A DNA stretch of 64,000 bases from Actinoallomurus iriomotensis (GCF_030269445.1 NZ_BSTJ01000012.1:124001-188000); one strand, 5' to 3'. Shown: positions 26,530 through 35,072, numbered from the stretch's first letter. The notes: generated by a model not told the origin, from the letters alone. Program-made: numbers and translations.

Positions 26530-28200
26530 ATGACGCTCGCACACGACACCACCGGCAAACTCGTCCTCTACCAGGCCGACGAGGAGGCCCGCTACGTCCG
26601 CGAAGGACTGTGGGAATCACCCACCATCGCCCAGCACCTGCACATCGCGGCCCAGACACACGGCGACCGGGATGCCCTGATCTGCGGTGACGTCCGGCTG
26701 ACCTTCGCGGAGCTGGACCGCATCAGCGACCGACGCGCCGCAGGCCTTCATCGGCTCGGGCTGGAGCCCGGCGGCGCGGTTCTGCTGCAGGTGCACAACA
26801 CCGCCAACACCGTGATCGCCTGGTACGCGCTGCTCAAAGCGGGCCTCGTGCCCGTATGCACGCTGCCGCTGCACCGCGGGCACGAGATCGGGGAGATCGC
26901 GCGCCAGACCCGTCCGGTCGCGCACCTCGTCGCCGCCCGCGACCCTCGCTTCGACCTCGTCGGATTCGCCTTCCAACAGGCCGAGGCGGCCGGTGTGGAG
27001 CGCACCGTCCTGGTCTCCGACGGCCCGGCCGACGACCCCCGAGCCGTCGAGCTGGACGGACTCGGCGACGACATCGACGACGCCGAGGCCCGCGGGATCG
27101 TCGAGGCCGTCCAGGCCGGACTCGGCATGCAGTCGCTCGCGGTGTTCCAGCTCTCCGGTGGCACCACTGGTGTGCCGAAGGTGATCCCCTGCCTCCAGGC
27201 TCCCTACTGGCACTACGGTGCGAGCCTCGCCCGCGCGATGGGATGGGGGCCTGGCGACCGCGTCGCGTTCATGATGCCGATCGTGCACAACGCGGGCATC
27301 ATCATCGGCCTGCAGGGCCCGCACAGCGTGGGGGCGACTCTCGTGCTCGGAGTTCCCGACGCGTCAGCCGCGCTCGACCTCGTCGTCCGGAACGGAGCGA
27401 CGGACGTCCTCCTGGGGCCGTTCGCCTTCGAGCTGGCCCTGGACCCGGGCTTGGCCGCCGCCACCACGCTGCGGCGGGTGCTGTTCAGCGGCAAGAAGGT
27501 GCCCAGCCGGTACATGGCGATGCTGGACGCGCGCGGGATCTGGGGCGGGCAGATCTTCGGGATGAGCGAGGGACTGTGCCTCACCACCCCGCTCGACTTC
27601 CCGCTCGACGCCCGCACGGCGAGCGTCGGGATACCGATCTCGCCCGCGGACGAGATCCGGCTGTACGAGCCCGGGACCGAAAAGGAGGTGGCGCCCGGCG
27701 AGGTGGGCGAACTCTGTGTCCGGGGCCCGTACACCTTGCACGGCTACTACGACGCGACCGAACACAACCGGCGAGCCTTCACCGCGGACGGCTTCTACCG
27801 CAGCGGTGACCTCATGGCGGAGCGGACGATCGCCGGCGTCCGCTGCTACACCGTCGAGGGCCGTATCAAAAATATGATCAGCCGCGGTGGCGAGAAGATC
27901 AACACCGAGGAGGTCGAGCTCCTCCTCGGCTCCCACGACGCGATCGCCGAGGCCGCCCTGGTGGCGATGCCCGACGCCCGGCTGGGCGAACGGGCCTGCG
28001 CCTTCGTCGTGACCCGGGACGGATCGGCGATCGATCTCGCCGAGGTCCGCGCCCACTTCGACCGCCTCCAGGTCGCGAAGTACAAGTGGCCGGAGCGGCT
28101 GGTCGTGCTCCCGGAGATGCCGCGGGTCAGCCAGGTCGGAAAGATCGACCGCCGCCGCCTGCGGGAGATCGCCGAGACGCTCCGAGCCGAGCCGAGATAG
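26530..28200 (+). CDS. aryl acid AMP/CoA ligase (EntE/DhbE-like)
   Basis: This 556-residue adenylate-forming enzyme has motif A3 SGGTTGVPK, A5 GMSEGL, A7 YRSGDL and A8 around GRIKNMISRGGEKI. The C-terminal lysine lies in SQVGKIDRRRL. The sequence layout follows the 2,3-dihydroxybenzoate/salicylate ligases (EntE, DhbE, SdgA) rather than fatty-acid ligases. No stand-alone aryl carrier protein is nearby, so CoA is the more likely acceptor. It would activate an aromatic acid for the FAD monooxygenase. ATG 26530 is preceded by GGGGAG; the frame also opens at TTG 26494. Confidence 0.87.
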   Translation: MTLAHDTTGKLVLYQADEEARYVREGLWESPTIAQHLHIAAQTHGDRDALICGDVRLTFAELDRISDRRAAGLHRLGLEPGGAVLLQVHNTANTVIAWYALLKAGLVPVCTLPLHRGHEIGEIARQTRPVAHLVAARDPRFDLVGFAFQQAEAAGVERTVLVSDGPADDPRAVELDGLGDDIDDAEARGIVEAVQAGLGMQSLAVFQLSGGTTGVPKVIPCLQAPYWHYGASLARAMGWGPGDRVAFMMPIVHNAGIIIGLQGPHSVGATLVLGVPDASAALDLVVRNGATDVLLGPFAFELALDPGLAAATTLRRVLFSGKKVPSRYMAMLDARGIWGGQIFGMSEGLCLTTPLDFPLDARTASVGIPISPADEIRLYEPGTEKEVAPGEVGELCVRGPYTLHGYYDATEHNRRAFTADGFYRSGDLMAERTIAGVRCYTVEGRIKNMISRGGEKINTEEVELLLGSHDAIAEAALVAMPDARLGERACAFVVTRDGSAIDLAEVRAHFDRLQVAKYKWPERLVVLPEMPRVSQVGKIDRRRLREIAETLRAEPR

Positions 28201-28352
28201 CACCCACCGGGCGCCGCATCCGACGACGCGCACGCCCGCCGTCGACCACCCGTACGCCTCGCCCACGACGGACGGGCCCCGCGCGCAGCGGACAGCCCGT
28301 CGAGCCGACCGCCGCCACACTCGCCGCCGTCAGTGCAGAGGAAGGAGCCGTC

Positions 28353-29534
28353 ATGACAACCGATCCCGCCTTCGATCACCTCGACGGAACCCTGCCCGCC
28401 CATGAGGTCCACCGTGCCCGCACCGAAATGCGGGAAGCGTGCCCGGTCGTGCACAGCGACCGGCATGGCGGATTCGACTACCTGACCCGCTACGACAACG
28501 TCCGCACGGCGCTGACGGACACCGGGTCGTTCTCCTCGGCCGACGGTGTGCACATCCCGCCCAGTGAGTTGCTGCCACCGATCCCCGCTCTGGAGTTCGA
28601 TGAGCCCGAACACTCCGAGTGGCGCGCGGTCCTGAACGGCCCACTGGCACCGCGCGCCGTACGGGCGTTCGAACCGGTCATCACCGAGGTCGTCGACCTT
28701 CTGATCGACGACTTCGCGACCGCCGGCAAGGCCGACCTGGTGGACCGCCTCACGGAGCCACTGCCCGCGATCGTCATCGGGCGAATGATCGGCCTCGACC
28801 AGACCGAGGCGGTACGCGCCCGCGGCGTCGCGGCGGCGCTGTTCGCCGCCACGGGTTCCGGGGAGTTCCCGGCACGGTTCGCGGAGTTCTCGGACCACAC
28901 CCGGCGCTGGTTGGCCGATCGCCGTGAGAACCCTCGCGACGACATGCTCACCGAGATGGCGAGCGGCGTCGTCAACGGCAAGGAGATCGGTGAAGCGGGC
29001 GCCACCGGGCTGCTGCTCGCCTACATCCTCGGTGGCCACCACTCGACGGGCTCGGCCCTCGGCGGTCTCATCCGGCACGTGCTGACCGTGCCCGGCCTGC
29101 GAGACGACCTCATCGCCGACCGGCGCGGGCTGCCACGGGTGATCGAGGAGAGCCTGCGGCTGACCACACCACTGCAGCTGTTCGCACGCACGCTCCGGTG
29201 CCCGATCCAGGTCGACGGCCACGAACTCTCCGAGGGCGGCCGAGTACTCCTCGACCTCGCGGCCGCCAACCGGGATCCGCGGGAATTCACGGACCCGGAG
29301 GAATTCGATCCACGCCGGACCCGAAACCGGCACGTCAGCTTCGGAGCCGGACCCCACGTCTGCCAAGGTCAGCACCTCGCCCGAGCCGAACTCCGGATCA
29401 CCCTCACCCGCCTTCTCGACCGGTTGCCCGACCTGCGCCTCGACGGGGAGCCGGTCGAAAGCGGACTGGTCGGCGGATCCCTGATGACCCACTTCGCTCT
29501 CCCCGTGGCCTTCACCCCGGAGAACGCCGCATGA
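28353..29534 (+). CDS. cytochrome P450, class I, with atypical I-helix
   Basis: This 393-residue P450 has the heme-binding motif FGAGPHVCQGQ, the K-helix ExxR (EESLR) and a C-terminus typical of soluble bacterial P450s. The I-helix oxygen-activation motif reads GGHHSTG, so the usual acidic residue of (A/G)Gx(D/E)T(T/S) is His. This may alter proton delivery or the reaction type. The gene overlaps the PDR-type reductase by four bases, giving a self-contained electron chain. A 152-base gap separates it from the ligase gene. Substrate is unknown, probably a product of the aromatic pathway. Confidence 0.92.
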   Translation: MTTDPAFDHLDGTLPAHEVHRARTEMREACPVVHSDRHGGFDYLTRYDNVRTALTDTGSFSSADGVHIPPSELLPPIPALEFDEPEHSEWRAVLNGPLAPRAVRAFEPVITEVVDLLIDDFATAGKADLVDRLTEPLPAIVIGRMIGLDQTEAVRARGVAAALFAATGSGEFPARFAEFSDHTRRWLADRRENPRDDMLTEMASGVVNGKEIGEAGATGLLLAYILGGHHSTGSALGGLIRHVLTVPGLRDDLIADRRGLPRVIEESLRLTTPLQLFARTLRCPIQVDGHELSEGGRVLLDLAAANRDPREFTDPEEFDPRRTRNRHVSFGAGPHVCQGQHLARAELRITLTRLLDRLPDLRLDGEPVESGLVGGSLMTHFALPVAFTPENAA

Positions 29535-30481
29535 ACGGTCCCCGCGAGTTCCGGCTCGCCGTCGGCAGGCGAACGACCGTCGCGCTCGGCGTGGTCGAGT
29601 TCGAGCTGCGCCCGGTCGACGGCGACGAACTGCCGTCCTGGCGTCCGGGCGCTCACATCGACGTCGTGACCGGAGCCGGAATCGTCCGCCAGTACTCGCT
29701 GTGCGGTGACCCTGCCGATCGCACCGGCTACCGGATCGCCGTTCTGCGGCAGGCCGACAGCCGGGGCGGATCGGCATGGCTGCACGAGCGACTCCGCGAG
29801 GGCGACGAGGTCCTCGTCAGCGGCCCGCGCAACCACTTCCCGCTGGAAACGGGCCCCGGCTACGTGTTCCTGGCGGGCGGGATCGGGCTCACGCCACTGC
29901 TGCCCATGATCCGCCGGGTGGCCGCGGACGGGGCGGACTGGACGCTGCACTACGGTGGCCGAACTCGAGCGTCCATGGCCTACGTCGACGACCTTCAGGC
30001 CATCGACGCGAGCCGAGTGCTCCTGTTCCCCTCCGACGAGTGCGGCCTGATCGATCTCGACTCCGCGCTCGACAACGTGGACCGGGAGGCGTACGTCTAC
30101 TGTTGCGGTCCCGAGCCGCTGATCCGCGCGGCCGAGACCGTGTGCGCACGTCGCGGCATGCGCCTGCGAACGGAACGTTTCTCGCCGAAGGACATCGACT
30201 CCTCGTCCACGGATTCACCGTTCACGGTGCGGATCGCCTCCACCGGCGCCGATCTGGCGGTGCCGGCGGACCGTTCCATCGTCGACGTGCTGATCGAGGC
30301 AGGCATCGACATCCTCACCTCGTGTGAGGAAGGCACCTGCGGCACCTGCGAGACGGCCGTCCTCGACGGTCGCCCGGACCACCGTGACTCAGTACTGACC
30401 GAGGAGGAGCAGGCGGCGGGGGACCGGATCCTGCCCTGCGTCTCGCGGTCCCGCACACCCCAGCTCGTACTCGACCTTTGA
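29531..30481 (+). CDS. phthalate-dioxygenase-reductase-like FMN/2Fe-2S reductase
   Basis: This 316-residue reductase has, in order, a flavin-binding barrel (RQYSLCGDP), a NAD(P)H domain (FLAGGIGLTPLLPM, CCGPEPLI) and a C-terminal plant-type 2Fe-2S ferredoxin. The latter has Cys ligands in SCEEGTCGTCE and a fourth in ILPCVS. This is the PDR/VanB architecture. Its ATG overlaps the P450 stop codon, so it very likely delivers electrons from NAD(P)H directly to that P450. It is the last gene of the plus-strand operon and is convergent with the MFS gene of the next cluster. Confidence 0.93.
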   Translation: MNGPREFRLAVGRRTTVALGVVEFELRPVDGDELPSWRPGAHIDVVTGAGIVRQYSLCGDPADRTGYRIAVLRQADSRGGSAWLHERLREGDEVLVSGPRNHFPLETGPGYVFLAGGIGLTPLLPMIRRVAADGADWTLHYGGRTRASMAYVDDLQAIDASRVLLFPSDECGLIDLDSALDNVDREAYVYCCGPEPLIRAAETVCARRGMRLRTERFSPKDIDSSSTDSPFTVRIASTGADLAVPADRSIVDVLIEAGIDILTSCEEGTCGTCETAVLDGRPDHRDSVLTEEEQAAGDRILPCVSRSRTPQLVLDL

Positions 30482-30552
30482 CCGGCTCATCCGCCTTCCC
30501 CGATCCGCGGGTTCGGGGTCCAAGCCCCGGGCGGAGCCGCTGCGATTTCGGA

Positions 30553-31851
30553 TTAGAGATTCCGGTACGGCCTGCTGAAGAATCCGACCGAGAAGGCCGC
30601 CGACACGCCCAGCCCGGCGACGATTATCACGACCTCCGGGTCGGCCGTGCCCAGGACGGTCCCGGCGAGTAGCGCGGAGGCAGGGTAGGCGAGACCGGCA
30701 CAGGTGACCAGCAGGCTCATGACTCTGCCCAGCGCTCGGGCAGGCACTGCCTGCTGGAGCATCGTCATGTAGAAGACGTTCACCATGGCTTGCAAGGACG
30801 CGGCGGTGAACAGCGCCGCGGTCGCCACCACCAGCGAGGAGCCCACCGGGATAACCATCAGAGCGAGTCCCTCGGCGATGCCGAGGCAGAGCGCGATCAG
30901 CCCGCGACGGCGCAGGCGAAGGAGTGCCGGGCCCAGCAGTGCTCCGATGACCGAGCCGCCACCGAAGCCGGTCATCATGATCCCGAACCCGAGGGCTCCG
31001 CGGCCCAGCGGCTCCTGGGCGAAGCTCGGCAGCGCGACCTCGATCAAGCCGACAGCGGCGAGGTTGAACACGAGCGTGGTCAGCAGGTTCATCCTTACCA
31101 GGGGAGAGCTGGACGCATACCGCAGCACCGATCGCCAAGTCCGCAGCCGGTCGCTGTCTTGGACGCCGTCGTCGGCGTGCTGCGCCGCCGTTTCATCGGC
31201 TGTTTCGACCGCCGGCCTGGACGGGCGGATCGCCATTAGGGTCAGGCTGGATACGAGGAAGGTAATCGCGTCGATCAGCAGACCCACACCGCTCTTGAGC
31301 GACCCGACGAGCGTTCCACCTAGCCCGGGCCCGGTGATCCTCGACGTGCTCCGCATGATCTGGATCAGGGAGTTGCCCGGAGCGAGCGACTCGGGACGTA
31401 CGATCTGCGGCAATACGGAGAACGAGGCCGGCATGAAAATCCCGCCGAGGATGCCGAACGGGACCGCAACCGTGATCAGGGCCCAAAGAGGGATGCGACC
31501 ATCGGCGGCGAGCACGACGAAACCGAGCACGACGAGGGCACGGAGCGCGTCCGCGGCGAGCATCACCGGCCGGGCGCCCAGGCGGTCGGCAAGCGCTCCG
31601 CCGACCGGGAAGAAGGCCAGCCTGGCCGCTCCGTAGCAGGCCAGCACCACGCCGAGGTTCGCGGGGCCGCCACCCTGGTTGAGTATGACGAACGGCAGTG
31701 TGACGAGATAGATGCCGTCGCCGACCTGGGAGAGCAGCTGGCCGATGAGGTACAGCGCGAAGCGTCGTTCCCGCAGCGGAGCCAGCAAGCGGACGGCAGG
31801 CTCTCCGGAGGTCACGGCCGTGTCCGCGACACGGCGTAGGCCCGTCATCAC
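30553..31851 (-). CDS. MFS exporter of the putative RiPP cluster
   Basis: This 432-residue MFS protein has 12 predicted helices and belongs to the drug/peptide efflux branch (RFALYLIGQLLSQVGDGIYL near the N-terminus, then a GALADRLGARPVML motif-A-like loop). The region between helices 6 and 7 is long and polar. It is the last gene of a minus-strand run (precursor-like peptide, M29-like gene, P450, MFS). Export of the mature product is the natural inference. ATG 31851 or 31848 can serve as start. It converges with the PDR reductase gene. Confidence 0.88.
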   Translation of the reverse strand: MMTGLRRVADTAVTSGEPAVRLLAPLRERRFALYLIGQLLSQVGDGIYLVTLPFVILNQGGGPANLGVVLACYGAARLAFFPVGGALADRLGARPVMLAADALRALVVLGFVVLAADGRIPLWALITVAVPFGILGGIFMPASFSVLPQIVRPESLAPGNSLIQIMRSTSRITGPGLGGTLVGSLKSGVGLLIDAITFLVSSLTLMAIRPSRPAVETADETAAQHADDGVQDSDRLRTWRSVLRYASSSPLVRMNLLTTLVFNLAAVGLIEVALPSFAQEPLGRGALGFGIMMTGFGGGSVIGALLGPALLRLRRRGLIALCLGIAEGLALMVIPVGSSLVVATAALFTAASLQAMVNVFYMTMLQQAVPARALGRVMSLLVTCAGLAYPASALLAGTVLGTADPEVVIIVAGLGVSAAFSVGFFSRPYRNL

Positions 31852-31957
31852 GCGCGCCTAGCCTTGGAGGCGGACGTCCAGGAGGTATCTGCGTCTTCGC
31901 CTGCGTCGGCGCGCGAGCGGCAGCGGCGCGAAATGTCCGGACAGTGGCGGCACCTTC

Positions 31958-33196
31958 TCACCAGGTGACGGGCAATGTGTGGATGCCGTAGAGGAGCGCG
32001 CCATCCTTGAAGGACAGTTCCTCGACGGGGGCGGCGAGCCGGAGGCCGGGAACCCGGGCGAACAGAGTGTTGAACACGATCTCGAGTTCGACACGGGCCA
32101 GGTTCTGGGCGATGCACCGGTGGATGCCGTGGCCGAAGGCCAGCTGATGCCGCGCGTCGCGGTCGAAGTCGAGTTTCTCTGGCTGGGGGAAGACACTGTC
32201 ATCCCAGTTGGCCGCCGCGGTGGACACCACAACACCGTCGCCCTTCTTGATCACCATGTCGCCGACCTCGATGTCGGCCAGCGCCACTCGCTGCCCACTC
32301 GGGTCGGTGATGCTGGTGTGGCGCAGGATCTCCTCCACCGCGCCCGGGGTGCGGGTCGGGTCGGCCCGGATCTTGGCAAGCTGCTCGGGGTTCTCGAGCA
32401 ACAGCACGGTGCCGAGTGAGATCACGTTGGCCGTGGTCTCGTGCCCGGCGCTCAGGAGCGACAGGCACAACGCGGCGATGTCCTCCTGTTGGAGGACGCG
32501 CTTCTCCTGGTTCTTGGCGATGAGCCGGCCGACCAGGTGGTCACCCGGCGCGGCACCCGGCTCCTCGGCCTCCTTCGCCTTCGTCGCCACGAAATCGCTG
32601 AGGTAGCCCCGAAGCTTGGCGCCCCACTCCCAGCGTTCGTTCGAGCTGCTGTGCCGGCTGGCCATCACCTTGCTGACCGAATGGAAGAGCTCGCGATCGT
32701 CGTAGGGGACGCCGAGGAATTCACAGATGACCTGCGAGGTGACCGGGCGGCAGAAAGCTTCCACCAGGTCGGCCGGCCTGTCGCCGTTCAGCATGATCGT
32801 GATGTGATCGTCCACGATTTTCTGCACGCGGGGCCGCAGTTCCTGCGTGCGTTTGTGGGTGAACTCGGGGATCACCATCCGGCTCAGCACGGTGTGCTCC
32901 GGCGGGTCCAGGCTCGAGAGGGACGCGTTGACGTCTTCCCTCAATTTTCGGGATAGCGGGAGGTAGAAAGGAAAATTAGGGTGTAGCCGGTTCGATGTGA
33001 CATTCCGGTTGGCGAGGAATTGGCGGACGTGCTCATAGCGCGTGATCAACCAGGCGGTCCGCCCGCTAGGCAGAGTGATCTTTGTGAGCGGTGCCCCGGC
33101 GCGCAGTTCAGCGTACTGGTCCGGCGGACGCATCGGGCAGGACCGTGGCATGGGCAATGATCGCGGACGGGCGTCGTCCGTGGGCGGGTCGACCAT
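31958..33196 (-). CDS. cytochrome P450 of the putative RiPP cluster
   Basis: This 412-residue P450 has a canonical I-helix (LLSAGHETTAN), a K-helix ExxR (EEILR) and the heme motif FGHGIHRCIAQ, which has Ala where Gly is usual two residues after the Cys-Ile. ATG 33196 is preceded by GGGAG. It lies 87 bases downstream of the M29-like gene on the same strand. No ferredoxin or reductase gene is in this operon, so redox partners must come from elsewhere. In known P450-RiPP systems such enzymes cross-link Trp/Tyr side chains, and the adjacent peptide carries a Trp-Tyr pair. Peptide modification is inferred. Confidence 0.92.
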   Translation of the reverse strand: MVDPPTDDARPRSLPMPRSCPMRPPDQYAELRAGAPLTKITLPSGRTAWLITRYEHVRQFLANRNVTSNRLHPNFPFYLPLSRKLREDVNASLSSLDPPEHTVLSRMVIPEFTHKRTQELRPRVQKIVDDHITIMLNGDRPADLVEAFCRPVTSQVICEFLGVPYDDRELFHSVSKVMASRHSSSNERWEWGAKLRGYLSDFVATKAKEAEEPGAAPGDHLVGRLIAKNQEKRVLQQEDIAALCLSLLSAGHETTANVISLGTVLLLENPEQLAKIRADPTRTPGAVEEILRHTSITDPSGQRVALADIEVGDMVIKKGDGVVVSTAAANWDDSVFPQPEKLDFDRDARHQLAFGHGIHRCIAQNLARVELEIVFNTLFARVPGLRLAAPVEELSFKDGALLYGIHTLPVTW

Positions 33197-33283
33197 TTCG
33201 GAACTCTCCCCTGCTACCGGGCGCACATGTTGCCGACCGATGCGTCGGCTACGTCGACATCAGATTCAATCTCAATGAACGTG

Positions 33284-34459
33284 CTAAATATGCAGGGTGT
33301 CACTGTCTCGCTCCCCGGAGGCTTCGGGAATCGTGCAGGACGGGTCCGAGAGCCCCTTCAGCTGGCGGTACCCCATGCCGCAACAGTCGCCCGTGATGTC
33401 CTCGTCGAGCGCGTCGACTGGATGAGGAAGGTCGGTGGGCTCGACATGTGACAGATCAATGGGGTCGACGTCATCGTCTATCCACATCAGACCACCGTAA
33501 GTGATCAGATCCAGATGTGCATAGGCCTTGTAGGGAACGCGGGACAAGCTTTGGTTGTGTTGTCCGAAACCTAGATGGAGACCGCAACGGCGCTCGTTGA
33601 TATGAGAGTTCGCGGTGATGTACTCATCGATACCATGATTGGTGCCGAGCCCGAACTCGCCGACATTACGACCATTCGGGCTGTCCAAACAGAGCTGGAA
33701 CATCTCTTGGAGCTTCGCGTTGTCACAGGTGAGATCACGAGCCTTTCCGGCCTCGATCTCGACTCGAACCGGGTTGTCGGCCAGCTTCGCGTTCAGGTCG
33801 CTGATGATATTGGCGTTGTACGCGCCGTCGGCGACCAGGACTCCTTCGACACTGACCGGGTAAGTGGCGATCTCCCCCGCGGGGAGGATGGTGAAGCCAC
33901 CAGGGCGCCACACACCTCGGTTGCTGAGCCACTGGTACTTCTCGCTGTCGAGTTCAACGGTGATGTCGGTTCCGCTCGAGGTCGTCACACGTACCCGCCT
34001 GGCGCCGTTGACCCGGTGGAGCAACGTGGCATTGAGCCTCGACAACTCCATAGGACTGACATTGAGCGCCTTGGTGAAGAAATCAGTGGACGCGCTGATA
34101 ATTCGCATAATCATGGTCTTGTCCAGCCCGTAGTGGCGCATCAAGGGCTGGAACACGTCGAAGTGCGACATCGTGTCCCGCTCCAGGGTGATGATGACCA
34201 ACCGGCCCTGTAGCGCGGACTGGTCTGGCAGCACCTCGGCGAGCCGTCCGGCGAAGGTCTCATCCTTCAACGGAAGCATGGGAACGATGGCAGGGTTGTA
34301 ACCGCGATGCTTGAGACCGAGCGCGACCCAGGCGGCGGGCTCGCGGCTGTCAGGCGTGTAAGTGATCACGAGTGTGTCCTCGCCCGTGATCGCTACGAAG
34401 TCATCCAACAACGCGTCAACGCCCTCGAAGACACGCTCATCGACCATCTGCCCAGTCAT
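33284..34459 (-). CDS. M29 aminopeptidase-like protein of the putative RiPP cluster
   Basis: This 391-residue protein resembles M29 (thermophilic/AmpS-type) aminopeptidases. The metal-ligand pattern can be followed: Glu in VRVEIEAGKA, Glu in GEFGLGTN, His in GLHLGFGQ and His-x-Asp in AYAHLDLI. Catalytic competence is therefore plausible. The C-terminal tail is acidic and Cys-containing (DCCGMGY). GGGAG precedes the ATG. It follows the 42-codon precursor-like gene and precedes the P450. A role in trimming leader residues from a modified peptide would fit, but it is inference; some M29-like proteins are poorly characterised. Local GC content is lower than in the flanks. Confidence 0.8.
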   Translation of the reverse strand: MTGQMVDERVFEGVDALLDDFVAITGEDTLVITYTPDSREPAAWVALGLKHRGYNPAIVPMLPLKDETFAGRLAEVLPDQSALQGRLVIITLERDTMSHFDVFQPLMRHYGLDKTMIMRIISASTDFFTKALNVSPMELSRLNATLLHRVNGARRVRVTTSSGTDITVELDSEKYQWLSNRGVWRPGGFTILPAGEIATYPVSVEGVLVADGAYNANIISDLNAKLADNPVRVEIEAGKARDLTCDNAKLQEMFQLCLDSPNGRNVGEFGLGTNHGIDEYITANSHINERRCGLHLGFGQHNQSLSRVPYKAYAHLDLITYGGLMWIDDDVDPIDLSHVEPTDLPHPVDALDEDITGDCCGMGYRQLKGLSDPSCTIPEASGERDSDTLHI

Positions 34460-34511
34460 TATCGCTCCCGAAATAGCGGATCCAAAGTGCCGATCTTCCG
34501 CCCAAGGAATA

Positions 34512-34544
34512 GTGATTCCTCCGGCGTCACGCCGGAGGAATCAC
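34512..34544 (-). terminator. perfect 15-bp hairpin (attenuator/processing element) in RiPP operon
   Basis: Arms 34512-34526 and 34530-34544 are exactly complementary and enclose a three-base loop. The hairpin lies between the precursor-like gene and the M29-like gene. No U-run follows on the minus strand (TATTCCTTGG). It may act as a partial terminator or as an RNA-stabilising stem that keeps the precursor mRNA more abundant than the downstream cistrons. It is absent as coding sequence. Confidence 0.7.
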
Positions 34545-34669
34545 CACTACTCGCGAGCAATCCGACCGGCGCCTTACCTTTCCCTTAGTGCTCCCGCGAC
34601 ACGCCCGAGTGCGCGGCAGTTGACATTGCGTGAGCACTTACCTTGCGGGCGTCAGCGATGACTCGATGC

Positions 34670-34798
34670 TCACCGCTGGTCGAGGTACCACGCAATCATT
34701 CCGTTTTCGGTCAGCTGCTCGGGCGAGGGCTCGGACTCGGCCATGGCGGTGAGCAGGTCTTGCAGCTCCCCGGGATGAGGCAAAACGTTAGCTTCCAA
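34670..34798 (-). CDS. putative RiPP precursor peptide, 42 aa
   Basis: A TTG start (34798-34796) lies five bases after a full AAAGGAGG Shine-Dalgarno (34804-34811 on the plus strand as its complement). The peptide begins MEANVLPHPGELQDLL, continues with an acidic stretch TAMAESEPSPEQLTENG and ends MIAWYLDQR. The amphipathic acidic first part looks like a leader and the Trp-Tyr-containing end like a core. There is no ATG alternative with a ribosome site. It heads the run M29-like, P450, MFS. The AWY triplet recalls the tryptorubin core AWYIWY, although the remainder differs. The precursor role is inferred from size, ribosome site and context. Confidence 0.7.
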   Translation of the reverse strand: MEANVLPHPGELQDLLTAMAESEPSPEQLTENGMIAWYLDQR

Positions 34799-35072
34799 CT
34801 GAGCCTCCTTTCACACGACATCGATGATGTTTCGGACAAGACGCTCGTACCGTACCAAGGCGGCCGTCAATATCCAAGGCCCTCTGCGCCGCTTTCGAAT
34901 GGTGCGGCGGGCCCTTCATCAGAGATGCTTCGAAAATATATTAATTGTCTTGACAGTCGATTACCTGCAAGGATTGGTTTCGGTTGACCGGCACTTTATG
35001 ATCAAGGCTTTTCCGGCGAATGGCGTTTGTCGAGGTCGAGTACGGGTAAAGATGCAGCGCCACGAAAGCCGG
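34799..35072. other. AT-rich upstream region of the RiPP operon
   Basis: This 274-base gap is AT rich around 34925-34960, where the minus strand reads CAATTAATATATTTTC. Several -10-like hexamers (TAATAT, TATATT) are possible, with a leader of about 125 bases to the precursor start. I cannot assign a -35 with confidence. No coding pattern is visible on either strand. Confidence 0.45.

Noticed and set aside
34643-34987. Plus-strand frame of 114 codons over the precursor-like gene
   Set aside because: It reads through the complement of the Shine-Dalgarno and precursor, has no ribosome site and no family pattern. The minus-strand TTG frame explains the stretch better.
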